A DNA stretch of 44,861 nucleotides from DASZHJ01 sp035581425 (GTDB lineage: Bacteria > Pseudomonadota > Alphaproteobacteria > ATCC43930 > CGMCC-115725), in the NCBI GenBank assembly GCA_035581425.1, contig DATJVP010000156.1, positions 1 to 44,861 on the forward strand, read 5' to 3'. Below are positions 23,002 to 31,145 of this stretch, one piece after another (position 1 is the first letter of the stretch; each line of letters starts with the position of its first letter). Under the pieces are notes generated by a model. The model was not told where the DNA came from. It worked only from the letters and a program-made list of their open reading frames with translations, and made no database searches. The position numbers and the translations under genes were made by a program.

Positions 23002-24999
23002 GTGCTGAGTCTGCTCGCGGCAGGGCTTGGCCTTTATGGCGCGGCCGCGATCATTGGCCTTTGGGGCCGCCGAAGTCTCGCGAGCGTCTATCTCCTTTCG
23101 GTCGCGGCCGGGCTGGTCCTCGCCGTTGCTGCGCTCCGGCATCTCGTCGAGGCCGCGAGCCCCGTGAGCATCACGCTGCCGTTGGGCCTTCCCTGGCTCG
23201 GCGCTCATTTCCGTATCGATGCGCTCTCCGCCTTCTTTCTCCTCGTTCTCAACGGCGTAGGGGCGCTGATCGGAATCTACGCGCTCGAATACGGCCGGCA
23301 CGACGAGGAGCCGGGCCGTGTCCTTCCCTTTTATCCGTTGTTCCTCGCGGCGATGAACCTGGTGCTTGCGGCGGATGACGCCTTCGTCTTTCTCGCGAGC
23401 TGGGAGTTGATGTCGCTGGCGTCATGGCTGCTGGTGTTGTCGACGCATCGTCAGGAGGAGACGCGACCCGCGGCATTTCTCTACGTTGTGATGGCGAGCA
23501 TCGGCACCGGCACTCTGCTGCTGGCCTTCGGCCTTTTCTCGGGCGGCGTCGGCTCGTATGCGTTCGAGGCCCTCCGCGGCGCAGCCCTCGGGCCCGGCAA
23601 GGCCGCCGTTCTCTTCGCGCTCGCCCTTCTCGGCACCGGATCCAAAGCCGGACTTTTCCCGCTCCACGTCTGGCTCCCGCCGGCGCACTCGGCAGCGCCG
23701 AGCCACGTCTCCGCGCTCATGAGCGGCATCATGACGAAGGTGGCGCTCTACGGCCTCATCCGGATCGTATTCGACCTCATGGGGCCGCAGCCCTGGTGGT
23801 GGGGTGTGGTGGTGCTCGTGATCGGCGGCATCACCGCGCTCATGGGCGTCCTCTACGCGGTGATGCAGCACGACCTGAAGCGACTCCTCGCCTATCACAC
23901 CGTGGAGAACATCGGCATCATCGTGATCGGCTTGGGCTTGGCGCTCGCCTTTCGTGCAAACCATCTCGACGCGCTCGCGGGCTTGGCGCTCGCAGCGGCG
24001 CTTCTCCATGTCCTCAATCACGCGCTCTTCAAGAGCCTCCTCTTCCTGGGAGCGGGCGCGGTTCTCGTCGCGACCGGCGAGCGCGACATGGAGCATCTCG
24101 GCGGGCTCATCCGGCGGATGCCGCGCACCGCCTTCGTCTTCCTGATCGGTGCGGTCGCGATTTCCGCACTCCCGCCCTTCAACGGCTTCGTCTCGGAGTG
24201 GTTGACCTTCCAGGCGATCCTTCAGGGCGCGCTAGCGCCACAGTGGCTGGTCAAATTCGCGGTGCCCGTGGTGGGCGCGATGCTCGCGCTCTCGGCGGCG
24301 CTCGCAGCGGTCTGCTTCGTCAAGGCCTTCGGCGTCGTGTTCCTCGGCCGGCCGCGTACGGAAGCGGCCGCCACGGCCAAGGAAGTCGGCGGCCTCATGA
24401 TCTGGCCGATGGCGGGTTTAGCGGCGCTCTGCACCTTCATCGGTATCGTGCCGGTCGTGATCGTGGATTTGCTGCGCCCGGCGATCGCGATGCTTCTGCC
24501 CGGAAGCGGCATGGCGCTCGCGCAATCGAGCTTGATCCAACTCGTCCCGCTCGAAGCGGGCCGCAGCTCCTACAGCGGCATCGCCGTGCTGCTCGCGATC
24601 TCCTTTCTGACGGGGGTGCTGGTGGTAGTCATCCACCGCCTCGCCGCCAACCAACTGCGCCGCTCGGCGGCATGGGACTGCGGCTTCCCGGATCCGCGGC
24701 CTGAAACGCAATACACCGCTGGAAGCTTCGCGCAGCCGATCCGCCGCGTCTTCGGAGCCTCCGCCTTCGCCGCCCGCGAGCGCGTGGATATGCCGGCACC
24801 CGGCGAGACCCGCGCCGCTACCTTCGAAGTGACGCTCCGCGACCCCGCCTGGGAATTCATCTATGGGCCGGTCTCGCGGGTCGTCGCGCGCGTCGCCGAC
24901 CGGCTCAACGTCATCCAGTTCCTGACCATCCGGCGCTATCTGAGCCTGATGTTCGCGGCGCTCGTGCTGCTGCTCCTGATCGTGGCGGTGAACCAATGA
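23002..24999 (+). CDS. hyfB: Hydrogenase-4 component B-like antiporter subunit
   Basis: 665 residues from the GTG at 23002, close to the ~672 of E. coli HyfB. An upstream GTG at 22882 would add 40 polar residues unlike the family. About 14-16 membrane helices of the Mrp/NuoL proton-pump fold are present. W-E-L-M-S-L-A-S-W carries the helix-5 glutamate, G-S-K-A-G-L-F-P-L-H-V-W-L-P the helix-7 lysine and histidine, and H-D-L-K-R-L-L-A-Y-H-T-V-E-N the next segment. The HyfB-type tail (W-D-C-G-F-P-D-P-R, Q-Y-T-A-G-S-F) follows. It probably moves ions as part of a membrane complex with HyfC, E and F. Ends in ATGA overlap with hyfC. Confidence 0.93.
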   Translation: MLSLLAAGLGLYGAAAIIGLWGRRSLASVYLLSVAAGLVLAVAALRHLVEAASPVSITLPLGLPWLGAHFRIDALSAFFLLVLNGVGALIGIYALEYGRHDEEPGRVLPFYPLFLAAMNLVLAADDAFVFLASWELMSLASWLLVLSTHRQEETRPAAFLYVVMASIGTGTLLLAFGLFSGGVGSYAFEALRGAALGPGKAAVLFALALLGTGSKAGLFPLHVWLPPAHSAAPSHVSALMSGIMTKVALYGLIRIVFDLMGPQPWWWGVVVLVIGGITALMGVLYAVMQHDLKRLLAYHTVENIGIIVIGLGLALAFRANHLDALAGLALAAALLHVLNHALFKSLLFLGAGAVLVATGERDMEHLGGLIRRMPRTAFVFLIGAVAISALPPFNGFVSEWLTFQAILQGALAPQWLVKFAVPVVGAMLALSAALAAVCFVKAFGVVFLGRPRTEAAATAKEVGGLMIWPMAGLAALCTFIGIVPVVIVDLLRPAIAMLLPGSGMALAQSSLIQLVPLEAGRSSYSGIAVLLAISFLTGVLVVVIHRLAANQLRRSAAWDCGFPDPRPETQYTAGSFAQPIRRVFGASAFAARERVDMPAPGETRAATFEVTLRDPAWEFIYGPVSRVVARVADRLNVIQFLTIRRYLSLMFAALVLLLLIVAVNQ

Positions 25000-25943
25000 G
25001 GGAATACGCGCTCGCCGGGCTGCAGCTCTTGCTCGTGCTCGCCTTGGCGCCGCTCCTCACGGGGATAACGCGCAAGGTGAAGGCGCGCCTCAACGCGAAG
25101 CGCGGACCGTCCTTGATCCAGCCCTATCGCGACCTGCTGCGGCTTTTGCGCAAGGAGGCCGTGCTGGCGCCGAACGCCTCCTGGCTCTTCCGCGTGAGCC
25201 CCTACCTGATCTTCACGGCGGTTTGGCTCGCCGCGGCGATCGTGCCGACCTTCGCGACCGACCTCGGCGTGAGCGGGATCGCCGACCTAATCGCGCTGGT
25301 GGCGCTCCTAGGCACTGCACGCTTCGCGCTGGCGCTTGCCGGCATGGATGTCGGCACCAGCTTCGGAGGCATCGGCGCGAGCCGTGAGATGATGATCGCC
25401 TCGCTCGCAGAGCCCGCAATGCTCATGGTGACCTTCACGGTTGCGCTCGTCGTGCGCTCGACCTCGATTGCAAGCATCTCGGAGTTTCTTCTCACCCACG
25501 ACATCGGTATCCGTGTCTCGCTCTTCCTGGGTCTCGTCTCGCTCGTGATGGTCGCGATAGCCGAGAACGCGCGTATCCCCATAGACAACCCCGCGACGCA
25601 TCTCGAGCTCACCATGGTGCACGAGGCGATGATCCTCGAGTATTCCGGTCGCCATCTCGCGCTCATCGAGGCCGCGGCGATGGTGAAGCTGCTGCTCTAC
25701 CTCTCCCTGATCTCGGCGATTTTCGCGCCTTGGGGCATGGCCGTGGGAACTCTGGGTGGCGGCGCGCTCGCGCTCGGTCTCGGCACCTATGCGCTGAAGC
25801 TCGCAGGCGGCGCAGTGCTCCTCGGCCTCTTCGAGACGAGCATCGCCAAGATGCGCGTCTTTCGCTACGGCGAATTCCTGGGCGCGGCCTTCCTGCTCGG
25901 CATTCTCGCCGCAATTTTCCTCTACGTGTCGCAGGTCCTGTGA
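24996..25943 (+). CDS. hyfC: Hydrogenase-4 component C-like (NuoH-type) membrane subunit
   Basis: 315 residues, about eight helices. The NuoH/HyfC signatures are visible: K-R-G-P-S-L-I-Q-P-Y-R-D-L-L-R-L-L-R-K-E, then G-A-S-R-E-M-M-I-A-S-L-A-E-P, and R-I-P-I-D-N-P-A-T-H-L-E-L-T-M-V-H-E-A-M with its acidic residues near the membrane-arm junction. In complex I and group 4 hydrogenases this subunit couples the redox module to the antiporter subunits. It overlaps hyfB by 4 bases and hyfE by 1 base (TGATG). Confidence 0.95.
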   Translation: MREYALAGLQLLLVLALAPLLTGITRKVKARLNAKRGPSLIQPYRDLLRLLRKEAVLAPNASWLFRVSPYLIFTAVWLAAAIVPTFATDLGVSGIADLIALVALLGTARFALALAGMDVGTSFGGIGASREMMIASLAEPAMLMVTFTVALVVRSTSIASISEFLLTHDIGIRVSLFLGLVSLVMVAIAENARIPIDNPATHLELTMVHEAMILEYSGRHLALIEAAAMVKLLLYLSLISAIFAPWGMAVGTLGGGALALGLGTYALKLAGGAVLLGLFETSIAKMRVFRYGEFLGAAFLLGILAAIFLYVSQVL

Positions 25944-26614
25944 TGCCCGTCTTCGGCAGCGTCGCCTACGACACCGCGCACCTCCTGGACACCGGCGTAC
26001 TGCTCCTGAGCTTTGCGCTCCTCTACCAGAGACGGCTTTTCGGGGTGATCCGGATCTACGCCGTGCAGGCGCTGCTGCTGGCGCTTGCGGCGGCCTGGCA
26101 GGCGCATGCGCAGGATGCGCCGCGGCTTTACGTGACCGCGGGTATCGCCCTTGTCCTGAAGGCAATGATCATCCCGGTGGCGCTGCGTTGGATCATCATG
26201 AAGCTCAATATCCATCGCGCCATCGAGACCGCGCTTGGCATCGGTCCCACCATGGTCGTGGGCGTGGCGCTGGTAGCTTTATCGATCCTGCTGGTGCTGC
26301 CGGTGACGGCGGCGTCGGGCGCGCTCACGCGCGAGAGCCTCGCCACCGCCCTCTCGATCGTCCTCCTGGGCCTCCTCATGATGATCACGCGCCGCAATGC
26401 CGTGAGCCAGGTCGTGGGCTTCATGTCGCTCGAGAACGGCCTCATCCTCGCGGCAGTCGGCGTAAAGGGCATGCCGCTCGTCATGGAACTCAGCATCGCC
26501 TTCTCCGTGATGGTGGCCTTCATCGTATTCGGCATCTTCTTTTTCCACATCCGCGAGCGCTTCGACACGCTCGACGTCCACGACATCGAGCGCTTCCGGG
26601 GTGAGCGGAGATGA
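25943..26614 (+). CDS. hyfE: Hydrogenase-4 component E-like (NuoK-like) subunit
   Basis: 223 residues, close to the 216 of E. coli HyfE, with about seven helices. R-I-Y-A-V-Q-A-L-L-L, the M-K-L-N-I-H-R-A-I-E segment and G-F-M-S-L-E-N-G-L-I-L-A are family marks; the last resembles the NuoK loop with its membrane glutamate. A long N-terminal extension relative to NuoK is normal for HyfE. The start overlaps the hyfC stop and the end overlaps hyfF (ATGA). Confidence 0.93.
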   Translation: MPVFGSVAYDTAHLLDTGVLLLSFALLYQRRLFGVIRIYAVQALLLALAAAWQAHAQDAPRLYVTAGIALVLKAMIIPVALRWIIMKLNIHRAIETALGIGPTMVVGVALVALSILLVLPVTAASGALTRESLATALSIVLLGLLMMITRRNAVSQVVGFMSLENGLILAAVGVKGMPLVMELSIAFSVMVAFIVFGIFFFHIRERFDTLDVHDIERFRGERR

Positions 26615-28044
26615 ACGCGGCGCACCTTATCCTCGGCATTCCCGCGGCATCGGCCCTGGTGTTCGCGCTGATACCGGGCTACGCGGTGGCCGCGCGCCTC
26701 AATGTCCTGGCGGCGCTCGCGACCTTCGCCGCGAGCTTGGTTCCGTTCTGGCACCGGCCGGAGACGACAGAATTTGTGCTGATCGACGATTTCAACATCT
26801 ACCTCATCGCGCTCACGGCTTTTGTGGGGTTTACGACGAGCCTCTTCAGCGCGCGCTACGTCATGCACGAGGTGGGGATCGGGCGCTTGCAGCCTCGCTT
26901 CCTGCGTTTCTATCACGCAATGTATCAGGCCTTCCTGCTGTCCATGCTGCTGGCGCTCACCTCGAATAATCTGGGCGTGCTTTGGGTGGCGCTCGAGGGA
27001 GCGACGCTCACGACGGTCTTGATGGTCGGCCTCTATCGCACGCACGAGGCGCTCGAGGCCGCATGGAAATATTTCATCCTCTGCGGCGTCGGCATTGCGC
27101 TCGCGCTCTTCGGCACGACGCTCATGTACCTAGCGGCGCAGCCTGCGATGGGCGCCGGCCTTCCCGCAATGACTTGGTCGGAGCTTCTCCCGCGCGTTGC
27201 CGAGTTCAATCCCGCGCTCCTCAACCTGGCATTCGTCTTCCTGCTGGTAGGCTACGGAACCAAGGTGGGGCTGGCGCCGCTTCACGCCTGGCTCCCCGAC
27301 GCGCACGCGGAAGGCCCGACGCCGATCTCGGCCGTGCTCTCGGGTCTCCTGCTCAACGTCGCGCTCTACTGCGTGCTGCGTTTCAAGATGCTGCTCGCGG
27401 GCAATCCGCTCGCGGTGGCTCCGGGGCCGCTGATGATCGCAATGGGCTTGAGCTCGCTGCTGCTCGCGAGCGTGATGCTTTACCGGCGACGCGACATCAA
27501 GCGCCTCTTCGCCTATTCCTCGATCGAGCACATGGGCATCATCACCTTCGCCTTCGGGATGGGCGGCGCGCTCGCCAATTTCGCGGGACTCCTGCACATG
27601 ACCATGCACAGCCTCACGAAATCTGCCATCTTCTTCGCGGTCGGCCACGTCTCGCAGATCAAGGGCACGCAGAGGATCGCGGACATCCGCGGCCTCACCT
27701 CGAGCCAACCGGTGCTGGGCTGGGCGCTCGTAATCGGCGTCGTCGCGATCGCGGGCCTGCCGCCCTTCGGCGTCTTCATGAGCGAGTTCCTCGTCCTCAC
27801 CACGACCTTCGGCCGCGAGCCCGTGCTCGCGATCCTGGTCCTCCTCGGTCTGCTCCTGGGATTCGGAGCTCTCATCATGCGCCTGCAGGGTCTCGCCTTC
27901 GGACCCGGCGAAGGCGGAGCCAGGGCAAGCCCCGTAGCGCTGTTGCCGCTCTTTGCGCATCTCGCATTGGTGCTGATGGCCGGCATCTACCTACCCGCAC
28001 CCCTGGTCGAATGGTTCCAGGCGGTGGCGAAACTCCTGGGATGA
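26611..28044 (+). CDS. hyfF: Hydrogenase-4 component F-like antiporter subunit
   Basis: 477 residues, about 14 helices, second Mrp/NuoN-type subunit of the cluster. V-A-L-E-G-A-T-L-T-T keeps the helix-5 glutamate, G-Y-G-T-K-V-G-L-A-P-L-H-A-W-L-P-D-A-H the helix-7 lysine and histidine, and R-D-I-K-R-L-F-A-Y-S-S-I-E-H the HyfF loop. E. coli HyfF is somewhat longer (about 526). The presence of both HyfB and HyfF means two possible ion channels besides HyfC/E. A gap of only 7 bases separates it from hyfG. Confidence 0.94.
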   Translation: MNAAHLILGIPAASALVFALIPGYAVAARLNVLAALATFAASLVPFWHRPETTEFVLIDDFNIYLIALTAFVGFTTSLFSARYVMHEVGIGRLQPRFLRFYHAMYQAFLLSMLLALTSNNLGVLWVALEGATLTTVLMVGLYRTHEALEAAWKYFILCGVGIALALFGTTLMYLAAQPAMGAGLPAMTWSELLPRVAEFNPALLNLAFVFLLVGYGTKVGLAPLHAWLPDAHAEGPTPISAVLSGLLLNVALYCVLRFKMLLAGNPLAVAPGPLMIAMGLSSLLLASVMLYRRRDIKRLFAYSSIEHMGIITFAFGMGGALANFAGLLHMTMHSLTKSAIFFAVGHVSQIKGTQRIADIRGLTSSQPVLGWALVIGVVAIAGLPPFGVFMSEFLVLTTTFGREPVLAILVLLGLLLGFGALIMRLQGLAFGPGEGGARASPVALLPLFAHLALVLMAGIYLPAPLVEWFQAVAKLLG

Positions 28045-28051
28045 GTGTCGC

Positions 28052-29563
28052 ATGACGGAAATCTCGCCCCTCCTCGACCTCCTCGCGGCCGGCACCCGAG
28101 CGGAGCAGCGGCCTTGGCCGCGCTTTCGCTTGAGTCGCGAGCTCTGGCACGTGCTCATCGGCCGCCTTTCCGAGACCGACTGGCCTCTACTGGGTCTTTG
28201 GGGCGAGCCAGCGGAAGTGCATGCGGCGCTCATGGACGATGCGAATGGCGCAATCGCGGTGGCGTCCCTCGCATGCCCCGATCGGAGCTTTCCGTCGCTC
28301 TCCGCCGCGCGTCCCAGCGCGATTCGTTTGGAGCGTGCGGCGCAGGACCTTTTCGGGCTCGTCGCCGAAGGTCTGGTCGATGCCCGGCCCTGGCTCGATC
28401 ACGGACAATGGCTGCGCAATCCCTCCGGGGAAGCTCAGCCGACGCGCCGACGCGCAACCGACTACATCTTCCTCCCGGTCGAGGGCGAAAGCCTGCATGA
28501 GATTCCCGTGGGCCCGGTGCATGCCGGCATCATCGAGCCCGGGCATTTCCGGTTCACCGCCAATGGCGAGACCGTGGTCCGGCTGGAGGAGCGGCTTGGT
28601 TACGTGCACAAGGGCACGGAGCGGCTGATGCAGGGAAAAGCGCCGACCGAGGCGGCGCGGCTCGCCGCGAGAATCTCCGGCGACAGCACCGTCGCACACT
28701 CGCTTGCCTTTGCGCGCGCGGCTGAAGCCGCGGCGGGGACCGAGCCGCCGACACGGGCGGTGTGGTTGCGCGCCCTCATGGCGGAGCTCGAGCGAATTGC
28801 AAACCATTTGGGCGATGTCGGCGCCATCTGCAACGACGCCTCATTTTCCCTGCTACAATCGCACTGCACGATCCTACGCGAGGAAGTGCTACGGACGTCG
28901 CAGCGATGCTTCGGCCACCGCCTGATGATGGATCGAGCGATCCCCGGCGGCGTCGCGGCCGATCTCGATACGAGCGGGGTCGCCCGCCTGCGCGAGCTTG
29001 TTGCGCTGATTGGACCGCGCTGGGCGGAGATCTTCCGCATCTACGACAACAGGCCCTCGCTCCTCGACCGGACCGTCACGACTGGGATCGTGCATCGGGA
29101 GCTCGCGCATCGCTTCGCTGCCGGCGGCTACGTCGGTCGCGCTTCCGGCCGCGGCCTCGACGCGCGCCGCATGCCCGGCTACGCACCTTACGACGAGCTC
29201 GATTTCGAGATTCCTGTGCTGGTCGACGGCGACGTACACAGCCGCGTGCTCGTGCGCTTCCGCGAGGTGGAGGCTAGCCTTGCGCTGGTGTCGCAAATTC
29301 TCGACCGCTTGCCCGCGGGCGAGATCGTGGCGGCCTTACCCGCGCGCGCAGGCGAGGGGATGGCGCTCGTCGAAGGCTTCCGCGGCGACATTCTCGCCTG
29401 GGTGCGGCTCGACGGCGAAGGCCGGGTCGCCCGCGCGCACGCGCGCGACCCCTCCTGGTTCCAATGGCCGCTTTTGGAGGCAGCGATAGAGGGAAACATC
29501 GTCGCGGACTTCCCGCTCTGCAATAAGTCCTTCAACTGCTCCTATTCCGGCCACGACCTCTAG
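28052..29563 (+). CDS. hyfG: Hydrogenase-4 large-subunit homologue lacking Ni ligands
   Basis: 503 residues. Residues about 25-135 are a NuoC-like domain (L-E-R-A-A-Q-D-L-F-G-L); about 150-503 are the NuoD/HycE-like core (G-P-V-H-A-G-I-I-E-P-G-H-F, Y-V-H-K-G-T-E, E-L-E-R-I-A-N-H-L-G-D). In active group 4 hydrogenases R-x-C-G-x-C and D-P-C-x-x-C hold the Ni-Fe centre. Here the first reads R207-I-S-G-D-S212, both cysteines replaced by serine. The C-terminus reads K-S-F-N-C-S-Y-S-G-H-D-L with one possible ligand (C496) and no partner. I infer no [NiFe] site. No C-terminal maturation peptide is visible past H-D-L. Confidence 0.92.
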   Translation: MTEISPLLDLLAAGTRAEQRPWPRFRLSRELWHVLIGRLSETDWPLLGLWGEPAEVHAALMDDANGAIAVASLACPDRSFPSLSAARPSAIRLERAAQDLFGLVAEGLVDARPWLDHGQWLRNPSGEAQPTRRRATDYIFLPVEGESLHEIPVGPVHAGIIEPGHFRFTANGETVVRLEERLGYVHKGTERLMQGKAPTEAARLAARISGDSTVAHSLAFARAAEAAAGTEPPTRAVWLRALMAELERIANHLGDVGAICNDASFSLLQSHCTILREEVLRTSQRCFGHRLMMDRAIPGGVAADLDTSGVARLRELVALIGPRWAEIFRIYDNRPSLLDRTVTTGIVHRELAHRFAAGGYVGRASGRGLDARRMPGYAPYDELDFEIPVLVDGDVHSRVLVRFREVEASLALVSQILDRLPAGEIVAALPARAGEGMALVEGFRGDILAWVRLDGEGRVARAHARDPSWFQWPLLEAAIEGNIVADFPLCNKSFNCSYSGHDL

Positions 29564-29573
29564 GCGCAGCGCC

Positions 29574-30089
29574 ATGTGGAAGACCATCGGACGCACGCTG
29601 ATCTCGAAGCCGCTGCCCATCGAGGCGCCCGCGCTCGATCCCGCGCATGTGGCGGAGCTCGCGCAACGGGTCGATGCGAGCGCCCGGCGGCGTCTCGGCC
29701 GCAGCCTTGCGATCCGCGAGGTGGATGCCGGCTCCTGCAATGGCTGCGAGCTCGAGATTCATGCGCTCAACAATCCCTTCCACGATCTCGAGCGCTTCGG
29801 CATCAAATTCACGGCCTCGCCGCGGCACGCCGACGTGCTGATGGTGACGGGTCCGGTGACGCAGAACATGCGCGAGGCACTCGAGCGGACCTACGCCGCG
29901 ACCCCCGATCCCAAATGGGTCGTCGCCGTCGGCGATTGCGCCTTTGACGGCGGCCTCTTCAAGGAAAGCTACGCGGTCGCGGGTGGCGTCGGCGCCATCG
30001 TCCCTGTGGACCTCCACATCAAGGGCTGCCCGCCCTCACCGGTGCAGTTGCTGCAGGGATTGCTGGCGCTTCTGGCGCAAGTGGAATAA
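29574..30089 (+). CDS. hyfI: Hydrogenase-4 small-subunit-like iron-sulfur protein (NuoB type)
   Basis: 171 residues. All four ligands of the proximal [4Fe-4S] cluster are present: C55 and C58 in S-C-N-G-C-E, C122 in V-G-D-C-A and C152 in K-G-C-P-P-S-P. This is the subunit facing the active-site subunit and quinone chamber in complex I and group 4 hydrogenases. It ends the operon, 10 bases after hyfG. No HyfA- or HyfH-like ferredoxin subunit follows. E. coli HyfI is longer (about 252). Confidence 0.94.
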   Translation: MWKTIGRTLISKPLPIEAPALDPAHVAELAQRVDASARRRLGRSLAIREVDAGSCNGCELEIHALNNPFHDLERFGIKFTASPRHADVLMVTGPVTQNMREALERTYAATPDPKWVVAVGDCAFDGGLFKESYAVAGGVGAIVPVDLHIKGCPPSPVQLLQGLLALLAQVE

Positions 30090-30119
30090 GACCCAGGACG
30101 ACAACGCGAGAACGCTGCT

Positions 30120-30296
30120 TCAGAGATCGGCGAGCCGAACCCAGATTCCCACCAACGCCGCGACGACGACGCCGGCGCCGACGAGCACGGGGTTGCTCGT
30201 GCCCGCGAGCAGCAGCCACAGCACCAGGACGAAGATTGCGACGCCGACCCCGCCGATGAGGGAGGGGAGCGCGCGCTTGACGCGGAGCTCCGTCAT
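30120..30296 (-). CDS. Small two-helix membrane protein
   Basis: 58 residues from the ATG at 30296, seven bases after the fatty-acid-hydroxylase stop. Two hydrophobic helices: about 14-31 (G-G-V-G-V-A-I-F-V-L-V-L-W-L-L-L) and 36-53 (V-L-V-G-A-G-V-V-V-A-A-L-V-G-I-W). The N-terminus is basic. It probably accompanies the hydroxylase in the membrane; function unknown. Confidence 0.6.
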   Translation of the reverse strand: MTELRVKRALPSLIGGVGVAIFVLVLWLLLAGTSNPVLVGAGVVVAALVGIWVRLADL

Positions 30297-30303
30297 CGCT
30301 GCC

Positions 30304-31077
30304 TCACGCACGGACGCGACCCGCCAGGGGATCGTCGACGCCGGAGCGGGCGCGCTCCAGGTTCTTCCGCACGAAGCGCGTGTCGTAACCATTGAAGACC
30401 GTGCCCACGAGACCGCGGTCGAGATCGCTGGTGCCGAAGAGCCAATCCGCGATGGGATAGGTCAGGTTCATGTTGCGCGCCATCATGATGGACTGGTTGT
30501 GATGCGCGATGTGATGACGACGGATCGTGTTCATGAAGGGGATGCGCCGGATGATCCGGTCGTCTTTCACATGACAGCCCCAGTGGAAGAGCTCGTAGTT
30601 GAGGTAGACGCCGGTCGTGGTGCAAAGGAGGAGCCACGCGGCGTTCGCGGACCAGATCGCACCGACGACCCAGGCACCCACCGCGGTCATACAGATGAAG
30701 ACCACCAGTGCATAGGGCGGGAAGAAGGTGATGCGGAAATCCCGGCTGTCGTCGATGGTGGGCACGGTCTCCGTGAAGAACTGGTGATGCGCAAGCGTGT
30801 GGCGCTTGTAGATACCCATCAGCCCCTTGACCGGCCGGTGCATGACGTAGCGGTGAATCCACCACTCGAAGAAATTCGCGAACAGGAAGCCCGCGGGCAC
30901 GACGAGCCAATCGAGAAGCGTCGGCGAGTGGATGTGCTGCACGTAATACCAAATGGCGCCAAAGCCGATCCCGTAGATCAGCACCACGTGTCCGAGCCCG
31001 CTGTACCAGGGCGAGATCCGCCGCCGGTAATCCTCGCGGAACGCCGCCTGCCGCTTCGTCATGACGCCTGAAGCCAT
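30304..31077 (-). CDS. Sterol desaturase/fatty acid hydroxylase family membrane protein
   Basis: 257 residues with about four membrane helices. The histidine boxes for a di-iron site are complete: H-R-Y-V-M-H, H-T-L-A-H-H, H-W-G-C-H and H-H-I-A-H-H. The family oxidises sterols, fatty acids or carotenoids in the membrane. A GGGAGG ribosome-binding site lies 9 bases before the ATG at 31077, and a strong promoter with a palindromic operator precedes it. Neighbours are an alcohol dehydrogenase and a GntR regulator, pointing to a lipid or alcohol oxidation unit. Exact substrate unknown. Confidence 0.92.
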   Translation of the reverse strand: MASGVMTKRQAAFREDYRRRISPWYSGLGHVVLIYGIGFGAIWYYVQHIHSPTLLDWLVVPAGFLFANFFEWWIHRYVMHRPVKGLMGIYKRHTLAHHQFFTETVPTIDDSRDFRITFFPPYALVVFICMTAVGAWVVGAIWSANAAWLLLCTTTGVYLNYELFHWGCHVKDDRIIRRIPFMNTIRRHHIAHHNQSIMMARNMNLTYPIADWLFGTSDLDRGLVGTVFNGYDTRFVRKNLERARSGVDDPLAGRVRA

Positions 31078-31107
31078 GGCTTTATGCCTCCCGATCGCTT
31101 ATACCGG

Positions 31108-31130
31108 CTAATATATCAGCGATGTATTAG
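31108..31130 (-). promoter_or_regulatory. Palindromic operator upstream of the hydroxylase gene
   Basis: CTAATATAT-CAGCG-ATGTATTAG: the two nine-base arms are inverted and match at eight positions. It covers the -10 box and part of the spacer of the promoter at 31110-31138. GntR/FCD regulators bind short AT-rich palindromes, and the gntR gene ends 16 bases away, so it is the leading candidate. The binding itself is inference. Confidence 0.5.
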
Positions 31131-31138
31131 TCTGTCCA
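31110..31138 (-). promoter_or_regulatory. Promoter of the fatty acid hydroxylase gene
   Basis: On the minus strand TGGACA (31133-31138), a 17-base spacer and TATATT (31110-31115), with a 32-base distance from the -10 to the start codon. This is one of the closest sigma-70 matches I noticed in the window. Confidence 0.65.
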
Positions 31139-31145
31139 GCCGCTT

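Noticed and set aside
28052..29563. Active H2-evolving hydrogenase-4
   Set aside because: The two N-terminal Ni-ligand cysteines are absent and the C-terminal CxxC is broken, so hydrogenase activity is not supported despite the operon name.
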